This document shows, piece after piece, positions 17,039 to 24,943 of a stretch of 64,000 nucleotides of DNA. The DNA is from Tunicatimonas sp964551335. GTDB taxonomy: Bacteria; Bacteroidota; Bacteroidia; Cytophagales; Cyclobacteriaceae. The notes beneath the pieces were generated by a model. It ran no database searches and was not told the origin of the DNA. It saw nothing but the letters and a program-made list of their open reading frames with translations. Numbering within the stretch: the first letter of the stretch is position 1; each line of letters opens with the position of its first letter. The translations under genes and the position numbers were made by a program. The stretch spans positions 310,001 through 374,000 of the forward strand of contig CAZKCO010000002.1 in NCBI GenBank assembly GCA_964551335.1, given 5' to 3'.

Positions 17039-17310
17039 GATTCTTGCTTAGAAAAATTTGGGAACGGGCAAGAATTACGTATTCTAAGAATAGTTCGCTA
17101 GAAACACGTACGAAAATTGCGGATTCTTACTCAGTTTCATTTGGGAGAAGTAAGGAATCGCGGATTCATGAACGTTCCCATTTGTGGACGTACGAAAATC
17201 GTGAATTCCTACTATTTTTCGAACCAAACCGATGCGCAATCGAAGTATACGATATAGAAGCAGAAACACTTTTTTGCAAAAGCGATTTAGCTCTAGTAGC
17301 GTTTTACAGC
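17039..17310. repeat. Degenerate array of 41-42-bp hairpin units (array 2)
   Basis: A GATTC-like core recurs at 17039, 17080, 17122, 17163, 17204 and 17245, with a possible seventh near 17287: spacing 41, 42, 41, 41, 41. An independent marker (AATCGCGGATTC type) gives the same phase at 17073, 17115, 17156, 17197, 17238 and 17280. Units are imperfect hairpins, for example ATTCTTGC...GCAAGAAT (17040-17075, exactly 36 nt) and GATTCTTAC...GTAAGGAATC (17122-17160). The period matches array 1, but the sequence is unrelated. Confidence 0.65.
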
Positions 17311-17419
17311 ATAGTTTATTAAACGACTTCCTCACCTAAAATCAATCTTACATACTGGTAGAAACTTAAAATCTAGGCACGTAAGCTAATAGCAATACCC
17401 AAACAAAACGTAGTGCTTT

Positions 17420-17447
17420 TGCCGGATGAGCGTGGCGAATTCCGGCA
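17420..17447. repeat. REP-like hairpin, unit 2
   Basis: Perfect stem TGCCGGA (17420-17426) with TCCGGCA (17441-17447), 14-nt loop, followed by CCTCC. The stem arms are identical to those of the hairpin at 14322-14340. Confidence 0.5.
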
Positions 17448-17453
17448 CCTCCT

Positions 17454-17464
17454 GCATAATAGGA
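17454..17464. repeat. 11-bp target-site duplication, left of MITE copy 2
   Basis: GCATAATAGGA directly abuts the element; identical to 17652-17662. Confidence 0.8.
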
Positions 17465-17651
17465 CTTATCTTGTCCCATAACTTTTCTGGAAATGGATGT
17501 TTTGCTTCATCCCTTCTAGAAAGTGATAAGAAAGCTTATGTTTCACCATAGTTTTATCCTTTGAAAGGGTACCAAGTGTGCTCATTTCTAAAAAACCTTA
17601 TAAACGAGCAAAAATAAGCCTCAATTTGAAAAAGATATGAGACAGGATAAG
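17465..17651 (-). mobile_element. 187-bp MITE-like element, copy 2
   Basis: Reverse-complement copy of the element at 14358-14544; by eye the two are identical over all 187 bp. It has its own, different 11-bp target duplication (GCATAATAGGA at 17454-17464 and 17652-17662), so the two copies arose by separate insertions rather than as the ends of one composite transposon. In element orientation both target sites start with TCCT. Confidence 0.85.
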
Positions 17652-17662
17652 GCATAATAGGA
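17652..17662. repeat. 11-bp target-site duplication, right of MITE copy 2
   Basis: GCATAATAGGA, identical to 17454-17464. Confidence 0.8.
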
Positions 17663-17687
17663 AGGAGACCCCGGAATAAATCCGGGG
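17661..17687 (+). repeat. REP-like hairpin, unit 3
   Basis: GGAGA leader followed by stem CCCCGGA/TCCGGGG (17669-17675 and 17681-17687) with a 5-nt loop. Compared with unit 1 the first two stem positions differ on both arms in a way that keeps pairing. Confidence 0.55.
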
Positions 17688-17832
17688 AAACCGCCCTAAG
17701 ATAGCACATTTGTGTTTGAAGTAGTTGCTGACTTTCAACGGTTTTAAGAAAAGCAGGATTTTTCTTGCCAATATTTTTAACCATCGCTTTTTTCGGTAAC
17801 TTTTGAAGCTCAAAAATTTCGCGACTAACACT

Positions 17833-19041
17833 ATGCATTACACCAATCTACCTAAATACCTATTCGGATTAATACTCATTACGCTACTGGGCGGGGCCGC
17901 TTTAGAATTTAAGACCATCACCTTTGAACAAAAAAAACTGGTTTCGGAAGGGGCCGAATGGTGGTGGGCCCGTAGCCACGCCGACGTGAACCAGGACGGG
18001 CTGGTAGACTTCTTCGTGATCAATAACAACGCCCACGGTGGCTGGCTGGGCTGGTACGAAACCCAACCCGACCTGAATAGCTCTAAACTACACATGATCG
18101 CTGAAGAAGGCCCCGAAGGTGGTCCGTTTGCTAGTGGCGATTTAGCATCCGGCGATATTGACAACGATGGCGATATTGACGTGCTCGGTCCGGTAGGCGT
18201 GGGCGAATGGGAAGGTGGCGAAGATCCCATCCAGATGTACTGGTACGAGAATCCGTCCTGGACACCTCACTTCATCGGTGAGTTTCCGCCCTTCACCAAA
18301 GATTTAGACTTGACCGACCTGAATAATGATGGCAAGTTAGACTTAGCCGCTACCTGCTTTGCTTCTCGCAAGATGGTAGTCTACCGACAGGATTCGCCCG
18401 AAGAGTGGACGGAAGTGGCCAATGTATACGTAGAGAATCTGCACGAGGGGCAGCACGTGGGCGATCTGGACGGAGACAATGACATTGACGTAGTTTCTAC
18501 CGGATTCTGGTTTGAAAACCCCGGCGATGATATGACCGGCGAGTGGACCGTCAGAAATATTGACCCTTACTGGAACAGCGACGAAGGCCGCACCTGGGAA
18601 TACAACGCTACCAAAATCGTTTGTGTAGATATTGATGATGACGGGCAGGATGAGGTATTCATTAGCTGCTCCGAGAAATTCCGCGACCGCATAGCCTGGT
18701 ACGACTCTCCCAACCAAAAGGAAGGTAACTGGACGATGCACGAAATAGGCCAAAACACTTTCGCCCATACCCTGCAGGTAGGCGACGTGGATGGCGATGG
18801 CGACTACGACGTGCTCTCCGGCAATAACGGTGACCAGGGCGACCCGGATGATAGCCCGGTGATTCTTTTCATCAACCAGGGAGATAACATGAACTGGGAA
18901 GAGCAAGTACTGACCAAAACCGGAGCCTACAACTCCTACCTAGCCGATATTGAAGGCGACGGCGATCTGGATTTCTTCCGCTACGACGGTCACGAATCTA
19001 CATTTTATGAATTATGGCTGAACCAGACTATTAGCAAATAG
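17833..19041 (+). CDS. FG-GAP/VCBS-repeat secreted protein
   Basis: 402 aa from the ATG at 17833; a TTG ten codons earlier is less likely. An N-terminal hydrophobic segment (about residues 8-24) is a signal peptide or anchor. The rest is a beta-propeller of VCBS/FG-GAP repeats, each with a calcium-binding loop: DVNQDGLVDF, DIDNDGDIDV, DLNNDGKLDL, DLDGDNDIDV, DIDDDGQDEV, DVDGDGDYDV and DIEGDGDLDF, seven in all. It should be extracytoplasmic and calcium-stabilised. It converges with the isomerase/heme-protein operon, whose members are often found with such propellers, but a direct link is not shown. Confidence 0.88.
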   Translation: MHYTNLPKYLFGLILITLLGGAALEFKTITFEQKKLVSEGAEWWWARSHADVNQDGLVDFFVINNNAHGGWLGWYETQPDLNSSKLHMIAEEGPEGGPFASGDLASGDIDNDGDIDVLGPVGVGEWEGGEDPIQMYWYENPSWTPHFIGEFPPFTKDLDLTDLNNDGKLDLAATCFASRKMVVYRQDSPEEWTEVANVYVENLHEGQHVGDLDGDNDIDVVSTGFWFENPGDDMTGEWTVRNIDPYWNSDEGRTWEYNATKIVCVDIDDDGQDEVFISCSEKFRDRIAWYDSPNQKEGNWTMHEIGQNTFAHTLQVGDVDGDGDYDVLSGNNGDQGDPDDSPVILFINQGDNMNWEEQVLTKTGAYNSYLADIEGDGDLDFFRYDGHESTFYELWLNQTISK

Positions 19042-19150
19042 TAAAAAATAAAATATACTTTTCCCTAAGAATTCGGCGGTACTTCATGATGCAAAAGCAG
19101 TATATTATTTACAGTTTTCTTGAATGAATTCGTACGGAAAGATTTCCTCC

Positions 19151-19193
19151 GTAGGAACATGATTAATCGCGCGGCGAACCGTCATGTTCCTAC
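19151..19193. terminator. Hairpin between convergent genes
   Basis: Perfect 12-bp arms (GTAGGAACATGA at 19151-19162 and complement at 19182-19193) with a 19-nt loop, between the convergent VCBS gene and isomerase gene. It could serve both as a bidirectional terminator; no clear T tract. Confidence 0.45.
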
Positions 19194-19250
19194 AAGAAAA
19201 TGTTTTTATGCACCTTTGAATATCTTATCTAGATAAATCACCCCCAACTA

Positions 19251-20150
19251 CTAAGAGCGTTCAAATTCAGCGAACTGATTGTAGATGCGGGTCATCTCTT
19301 GTACCAGCTCTAGGCCTTCTTTAGGTGGGGCCTGCTCAATCACAATATAGCCGGAGTAGCCTTTGTCAATCAGGGCCTGAATAATTTCTTCGCCCTTAGT
19401 AATTCCGGTGCCGTAGGGCACACTTTGGTAAGTACCGAAAGCCACCACATCTTTCAGATCAATATGGTTGATTTTGCGGTGAAAACGCTCAATTACATCG
19501 AAGTTGCTGACGCTGGCACCATCGAAGTGGCCCATATCCAGGCACATGCCCACGTGGGTAGAATCTACGGCCGCGAAGATTTTATCGTAGTCCTCGATGT
19601 TTTCGATGTTATTGTTGGCGTGGTTCTCTACGGCAATCAGTACGTCCATTTCTTCGGCTGCGGGCGCTAGTTCTTTCAGTACCGCAATTACATTTTCCAA
19701 ACCGCCCTGCTCACCCCGCCTGGATCCGGTAAACTTCACCCGTCGGCACCCCAGTGCTTGGGTCTGCTCCATCAACCAGAGCTTATGGCCTACGTCCTTC
19801 ACCACATTCCCGCCGAAGGAAGTGCCTTGTAGGGAGATAGGCGTTAGGCCATTTTGGTAGCAACGTTCGCGGATGCTGGCAATACCCGACGGAGTGATAT
19901 TGCGCGGATTCCAGACGTTAAACTCCACGTTCCGAATGGGAGTTTGGGGAATAATGCGGAAGGCAGGCTCGAAGTTCTCGTCACCAAAGCCGTCCAGGCA
20001 AATGGTAGCAATGGCTAATTCTACTCCCATTGGCTCGGTAGCGAAAGTACGTGCTGACGAATTTGAATTTAGGCTGGCTCCGGCTAGAGGCGCGGCGGCT
20101 AGTACGGAAGCACTCTTGACAAAATTGCGGCGGTTGATATTTTCAGACAT
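19251..20150 (-). CDS. Exported sugar phosphate isomerase/epimerase-like TIM barrel
   Basis: 299 aa. It starts with a Tat-like signal (NRRNFVK followed by a hydrophobic stretch with an Ala-rich end), so it is probably exported folded. The body is an AP-endonuclease-2/xylose-isomerase-like TIM barrel, with metal-site lines such as VAVENHANN, GMCLDMGHFDG, INHIDLKDV and YSGYIVIEQ. Substrate unknown; relatives act on sugars or inositol-type compounds. The start is 9 bp downstream of the heme protein stop on the same strand, so the two are co-transcribed. Confidence 0.85.
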   Translation of the reverse strand: MSENINRRNFVKSASVLAAAPLAGASLNSNSSARTFATEPMGVELAIATICLDGFGDENFEPAFRIIPQTPIRNVEFNVWNPRNITPSGIASIRERCYQNGLTPISLQGTSFGGNVVKDVGHKLWLMEQTQALGCRRVKFTGSRRGEQGGLENVIAVLKELAPAAEEMDVLIAVENHANNNIENIEDYDKIFAAVDSTHVGMCLDMGHFDGASVSNFDVIERFHRKINHIDLKDVVAFGTYQSVPYGTGITKGEEIIQALIDKGYSGYIVIEQAPPKEGLELVQEMTRIYNQFAEFERS

Positions 20151-20159
20151 CGTTTCAGG

Positions 20160-22781
20160 TTATTTAAGAGAGGTTAGGTAAGCAATCAGATCGTTAAACT
20201 CGGAAGGAGTCATGGTGTTCTCCAAACCATCGGGCATGAGCGAAGTAGCGGCCGGACCGTAGCGCTGGGGTTGTTTATAAGTTACAAAATCGCCGGTAGC
20301 GGCCATCAGTTCTACATTCTTAAAGCCTACGTCAATTTGGCGTCCCAGATGGGTTACCCCGCTGCTATCGGTCACAAACCAGCCCTGCCATTCGGGAGCG
20401 ATTTCTGCCGAAGGCTCCAGAATAGCCATCGCCAGTTGGCGGGCCGACTTACTGCTACCGATATTGGTTAGATCAGGACCGTAGCTGCTACCCCAGCCAT
20501 CGATCTTATGGCAACTTTGGCAACGCGCGGTTACCGACTGAAAGACGAGGCTTCCGCGAGCCGCATTCCCTGTATCATCTACCACCTGATACCACTCATC
20601 ACTGCTGGTGGGGCGGTCGGATTCGGAGCCATCTGACCGGCAGAGTTGCCAACGGGAGCTGGCCGAGGGGTTGGTCGACACAAACTGAGCGACAGTTTCT
20701 TCCACATTCTCTTCACGGCAGCGGCAAAGGTAACCAACCGCAGTTTCGGACAGCAATTCGTTTTCTTCATCCAGCACGGAAGCTACTTCTTCGCAAAATG
20801 TGGTTGATTGATATTCTAGGGTTACTAACGCTTGCCCCCGCACTGCTGGACTGGCATCCCGGTCTAACGCTAGTTGAAGTGTAGCACCGGCCACATCTTC
20901 GCTTCGCATAGATTTAAACGCCTGAAGGATAGCCATTTGCATTGCTTCCGAAGCGGTCGGCAGCGCTTTTACTAGAAACTGCCGAATCTCAGCCGGATTG
21001 TCCAGGTAAGAAAGGGCCGTAGCCCGAATTTCTTCCGCCACTTCGGTATTCCGAATGAGGTCAGCTAAGTAGTTCGGCGGCAGCTTACGCTCCAGTTGTT
21101 TAGATTCGGGATTGGCCCGGGCTCGATAATCCTGTACAAACGCTGGTTGCAGATGGCGCAACGTAGCCAGGTAGGTTTCAAACAATGGCGGGGTAATTTT
21201 TCCCGAAGCCAGCAGCCGGTTTACCTCCTCCGACAGATCATCCCGGGTGTGCTGAGCCACGTAGGTCAACGCAATGCGTCGTACCGCTTCATCCGAATCA
21301 GTAAGCAAACGGCGCAAATCAGCCTGAGGCACCTCCGCTGATGATTTTAGCAGTACCAGCAACCCCTCCAACCGCAACTTCGGATTGGTATGTTGAGTGA
21401 GCGCCAGAATATCGGGATAATAGGCTGAATCGCGAAGAAGATAACGCACACTAGCCCGCACGAAAGCGTCTTCTGATGATAGGTCTTCTATCAAAGCCTC
21501 CTTACTGCTACTAGCTAACCGCTGGGAGAAACGTCCGGAAGCAACCTCTTCTTCGGTCAGCGGCGTAGCTAATGGCTGGCTGCTTGCCGACGTTAATCGC
21601 CAGATACGGCCCTGGCCGTGATTGGGGTACTGCCGCACTACCCAATCCGTAAAGTATAAATCGCCCCGCCTATTGGTGGCCAACGCTACCGGATGAAAGG
21701 TGCTATCGCCCTGCACGATGGTTTTAGCCTCACCCGTTACGGTGCTCATTTTCGTTTGCAGTGGCATCCGCACAATAGAGTTTTCTTCCCAGACCGTAGC
21801 GAGAATATTTCCGTCGTATTCAGCCGGAAAGCTGGTAAAGCTAGCATCAATCAGGCCGGAGGGAGCTTCGCCTAATGCTGCGGCATAAGGTAGGGTACCG
21901 GGCAATTCGCCGTTCCAGGCCAGAAAGGGATGAATACCGCTGCCACCGTAGAGCGATTGGTAGCCGTAATCGCCACCGGGCACGATGTCCACCAGCCGGT
22001 TAGGGCCCCGGCTATCGGGGTCATTATCCACCAGCATTAAACGACCTTCCTTGGTAAATTTTAGGTCAAAAGGATTCCAGAATCCGGTGGCAATCTCTTC
22101 CACCTGACTTCCGTCGGCGCGGCAGCGGAACACGTTACCACCGTCACCGTAGCCTTCTACAAAAGAGCCATCGGTTCCTTCAATGCGCCAGTCCAGGCTC
22201 CCGGTATTGCCCCGCGATACGTAGAGCCAACCATCGGGCGCATAGGTTACACCCAGGATGCCCGCGTGGTCGTACACACTTTTGGGTGTATGCATTTTCA
22301 ACAATTGCGTCCTCCGATCGCTGACGCCATCACCATCAGTATCTTGATAGGAATAAACTCCGTCTTTCTCGGTTAAGAAGATTGTGCTCTCCGGTCCCAT
22401 CGCCAGGTTCATACCATCGGTAATGCTATCGGCGTAGATCAGCCAGGATTCCGGTTTACCGTCTTGATTAGCATCCACTCCCTTTTTGATACGATCGAAG
22501 GAAGGCCCGGAATAATCGCTGGGCGGCGAGTGAGTGTGTGACTCCAGTACGTAAATCTGATCCTGACCGTCAATAGCCAACCCGATAGGCGTCATTATTT
22601 GCGGGCTGGTAGAGACCAGTTCGAGCGTCAGCCGATCATCCAGCACCTCGGGATAAAATGTAGGCTCGGAATCAGGGGTACCACAGCTGATCAGTCCAGT
22701 CAATAAACTGAAAGGTGCAAACCGACAAAAAAGGAAATTATTCACAAACATTGAAATAGTAAGACTCTTCCGAAAATTCAT
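20160..22781 (-). CDS. PVC-type heme-binding propeller/HEAT/cytochrome c lipoprotein
   Basis: 873 aa. A signal peptide ends in a lipobox-like LISC; translation may begin at Met1 or at the Met 11 residues in. Domains in order: a glucose-dehydrogenase-like beta-propeller (about 45-400; PNGLAID-type lines such as MTPIGLAIDGQDQIYVLE), HEAT-like helical repeats (about 410-690), and a terminal cytochrome c domain with CQSCHK (about residue 754) and a likely axial Met in SLMPDG. This order is that of membrane-bound dehydrogenase-like proteins common in Planctomycetes and Bacteroidota and thought to oxidise sugars in the periplasm. It is the middle gene of a three-gene operon with two TIM-barrel isomerase-like genes. 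Confidence 0.85.
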   Translation of the reverse strand: MNFRKSLTISMFVNNFLFCRFAPFSLLTGLISCGTPDSEPTFYPEVLDDRLTLELVSTSPQIMTPIGLAIDGQDQIYVLESHTHSPPSDYSGPSFDRIKKGVDANQDGKPESWLIYADSITDGMNLAMGPESTIFLTEKDGVYSYQDTDGDGVSDRRTQLLKMHTPKSVYDHAGILGVTYAPDGWLYVSRGNTGSLDWRIEGTDGSFVEGYGDGGNVFRCRADGSQVEEIATGFWNPFDLKFTKEGRLMLVDNDPDSRGPNRLVDIVPGGDYGYQSLYGGSGIHPFLAWNGELPGTLPYAAALGEAPSGLIDASFTSFPAEYDGNILATVWEENSIVRMPLQTKMSTVTGEAKTIVQGDSTFHPVALATNRRGDLYFTDWVVRQYPNHGQGRIWRLTSASSQPLATPLTEEEVASGRFSQRLASSSKEALIEDLSSEDAFVRASVRYLLRDSAYYPDILALTQHTNPKLRLEGLLVLLKSSAEVPQADLRRLLTDSDEAVRRIALTYVAQHTRDDLSEEVNRLLASGKITPPLFETYLATLRHLQPAFVQDYRARANPESKQLERKLPPNYLADLIRNTEVAEEIRATALSYLDNPAEIRQFLVKALPTASEAMQMAILQAFKSMRSEDVAGATLQLALDRDASPAVRGQALVTLEYQSTTFCEEVASVLDEENELLSETAVGYLCRCREENVEETVAQFVSTNPSASSRWQLCRSDGSESDRPTSSDEWYQVVDDTGNAARGSLVFQSVTARCQSCHKIDGWGSSYGPDLTNIGSSKSARQLAMAILEPSAEIAPEWQGWFVTDSSGVTHLGRQIDVGFKNVELMAATGDFVTYKQPQRYGPAATSLMPDGLENTMTPSEFNDLIAYLTSLK

Positions 22782-22879
22782 ATTTACCGGCTAAGATAAT
22801 TCGTAAGCCAACACGAAAGGGTTAAGTGAAAGTTAAATAGGTTAACTAACAGCTAAATGATCGGAAGTGAAACGATGGT

Positions 22880-23962
22880 TTACGAAGATTGATACTCCGA
22901 AGATAAGTTGTCCCGTACTCGCTCCAGCAGTTCCCGGGTTTTGGTAATTCCTTCCTCCGGGCTTAAGCCACTGCCTTCGTACTCTACCCCTACAAACCCG
23001 CGATAGCCATGATCCAGTACGATACGCATCATCTTCTCGTAATCAGTATGAATTTCTTCTCCCTGATCGTTAAAATCATGGGTCTTGGCGCTAACCGCTT
23101 TAGCGTAGGGCATCAGTTCTTCTACCCCTTGATAGCGATCATACTCTTCCTGACAGGTCGGATTAGGATTTTCAGCCGTCGGAAACTCCATTTTAATACA
23201 GAAGTTACCAAAGTCAGGCAGTGTGCCTACGATGTCGCTGCCGACCATCTTCATTACTCCGGCCAGCCACTCGCCGTTGCTGGATAGCCCTCCGTGGTTT
23301 TCTACCAGCACATTGATTCCGGCATTCGCTGCGTACTCGCCTAACTTGGCTAAACCGTCGGCCGCCAGTTTTTGCTGCTCTTCGTAGCTACCGCTGCTTT
23401 GAGCGTTTACCCGGATAGAGTGGCACCCCAGATACTGAGCGGCGTCTACCCACTTGTAGTGGTTTTCTACCGCTTTCATCCGCTCGGCTTCATCCGGATT
23501 GCCCAGTTCACCCTCCCGGTCGCACATAATCAGCAAAGCTTCCACTCCGGCATCGGCACAGGCCTGCTTAAGGTCGGCCAGGTACTGGGTGTCTTTAGCT
23601 TTATCGTAAAAGAATTGGTTCACGAACTCTACTCCTTCAAAGCCCAAGTCGCGGGCCTTTTGAGGAAATTGCAAATTGGTTAGCTCGCTGTTGGCGATTA
23701 CCTGCTGGTAGTCGGTATCGTACAGTTTGGCTCGTTCGGGCCAGGGCATATCTCGTAGGTCGGGGTTGAACAATGCTTTATTCAGCGACCATTCAGCCAA
23801 AGATATTTTATAGAGAGGTTCGGTAGCGAAAGCCATAGTTTCAGAGGCATTTTCTCCAGCCTGGCTATCACTCTGAGTAGTATTAGTTGAGCAGGCGTAC
23901 CCAAATAGGCCGGCCCCGGTAGTAATCAGTGCTGATTGCTTGATAAAAATCCGTCTTTGCAT
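22880..23962 (-). CDS. Exported TIM-barrel isomerase-like lipoprotein
   Basis: 360 aa. The N-terminus has a twin-arginine-like MQRRIFIK and a lipobox (GYAC, Cys24), so it should be a Tat-exported lipoprotein. The body is a sugar phosphate isomerase/epimerase-type barrel: GFEGVEFVNQFF, ALLIMCDREGELG, IRVNAQSSG, VLVENHGGLSSNG, TLPDFGNFCI, AVSAKTHDFN and GYRGFVGVEYEG carry the expected metal and substrate residues. It lies 98 bp upstream of the heme protein gene and starts the likely three-gene operon. Substrate not determinable. Confidence 0.85.
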   Translation of the reverse strand: MQRRIFIKQSALITTGAGLFGYACSTNTTQSDSQAGENASETMAFATEPLYKISLAEWSLNKALFNPDLRDMPWPERAKLYDTDYQQVIANSELTNLQFPQKARDLGFEGVEFVNQFFYDKAKDTQYLADLKQACADAGVEALLIMCDREGELGNPDEAERMKAVENHYKWVDAAQYLGCHSIRVNAQSSGSYEEQQKLAADGLAKLGEYAANAGINVLVENHGGLSSNGEWLAGVMKMVGSDIVGTLPDFGNFCIKMEFPTAENPNPTCQEEYDRYQGVEELMPYAKAVSAKTHDFNDQGEEIHTDYEKMMRIVLDHGYRGFVGVEYEGSGLSPEEGITKTRELLERVRDNLSSEYQSS

Positions 23963-24130
23963 AGGTCTTTTTCGCCCTAAGATACAATTTTAGCAGTAAT
24001 TACCGAACTAAATGACCAGCGGTGGCTACTAACTCCTAAGACTGTACTCCAATTAGTATCACTACTAAGCTTTTACTGGGAAATAGTCCGTAATTTTAGT
24101 AACTTTTTCGTTTTAAAAACCTACACAACC

Positions 24131-24538
24131 ATGCATGAATTGAAAAATACTAAACCTACCGAAAGATTCGGAAACGATCGTGTTCAAAGAAAGGACCCAC
24201 CTATCAGTTCTACCCTAAGCAGACCGGATATTAACTGGTTGCAGAAGAAAGAGAACCGAACCAAGATTGAAGGCGCTCCGGGAAATCTATGGATTTCTAA
24301 CAAACCGTTGTGGGTATCTGAGCTTAGTAAAGCAAGTAGAGGTATAAAGGCGGTGGCTGACCAAGGAATTAGCAGAAGTGTGCATAAAGAGAAGAAGTAC
24401 ATTGTTGTCGGCATGCGAGGAGATCAGATCCTTCATTTTCACGGGGCCTATCGGAATAATACTATAGCGGCCAGCAGTAGCTTTCGCCGAGGCTCAGGTG
24501 GCGACCGTCCTAAACCCTCCAAGCCGAGAGAGGAGTAA
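24131..24538 (+). CDS. Unrecognised 135-aa basic protein
   Basis: 135 aa, rich in Lys, Arg and Ser, without signal peptide or membrane segment. A central part (NLWISNKPLWVSELSKAS) and a later beta-like part (KKYIVVGMRGDQILHFHGAYRNN) look folded; the tail (RRGSGGDRPKPSKPREE) looks disordered. No family recognised. The frame is clean from ATG to stop and is followed by a hairpin typical of a gene end, which supports it being real. It lies alone between the isomerase operon (divergent) and an AraC gene. Confidence 0.5.
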   Translation: MHELKNTKPTERFGNDRVQRKDPPISSTLSRPDINWLQKKENRTKIEGAPGNLWISNKPLWVSELSKASRGIKAVADQGISRSVHKEKKYIVVGMRGDQILHFHGAYRNNTIAASSSFRRGSGGDRPKPSKPREE

Positions 24539-24943
24539 GCCAGAAAAATTAGAAGTACAAAAGCAGACAGCTATTGATGATAGCTGCTTCTTTCGTATTT
24601 CTTTATCCTTGGTAATTGCTGTTCGTTATTCAAGCATCCCCGAAATTATCTTACCCAGCACATTCTCATAAATGTAAGCTACCGTCAAACATCATTCGGT
24701 TGATTTGCCCTAATTACCTAAGGTTATTTTGAATTCGATTTCGTGGATAGCTTTGCCTCAATCACAACATGTGTCTCACTATTTCTGACTCAAACCCAAT
24801 AACTCAGCACCATTGAAGAATATCCGAAGAAAACGCGGACTGAAACTGAACAGGACCTGTTTATCCTTTTCACTGATTTCACTGAGCTGATCTTAAATTG
24901 GGGAAAATATGCAATATTGCGAGGATGTTTCACCAGCGTAATC
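24539..24943. other. Intergenic region before the AraC gene
   Basis: About 400 bp. Near 24560-24592 there is a bulged hairpin (AAGCAG...CTAT with ATAGCTGCTT) followed by a short T-rich run, probably ending the 135-aa gene. The remainder shows no gene or repeat. Confidence 0.4.

Larger units (their letters stand above)
16806..17832. other. 1.0-kb intergenic region with array 2 and MITE copy 2
   Basis: No credible gene. It contains the second hairpin array (17039-17310), a REP-like hairpin pair, and MITE copy 2. A 92-codon frame at 17044-17322 with a TTG start lies exactly on the array and is explained by it. Confidence 0.65.

Noticed and set aside
17044..17322. 92-aa coding gene
   Set aside because: It has only a TTG start, no recognisable family and coincides exactly with the 41-42 bp periodic array, whose period is not a multiple of three.
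14358..17651. Composite transposon bounded by the 187-bp inverted repeats
   Set aside because: Each copy has its own distinct 11-bp duplication, so they inserted independently; there is no transposase gene between them.
17554..17838. Two overlapping - strand open frames of 77 and 94 aa
   Set aside because: They cross the MITE copy, the REP-like hairpin and the start of the VCBS gene; they are chance frames.
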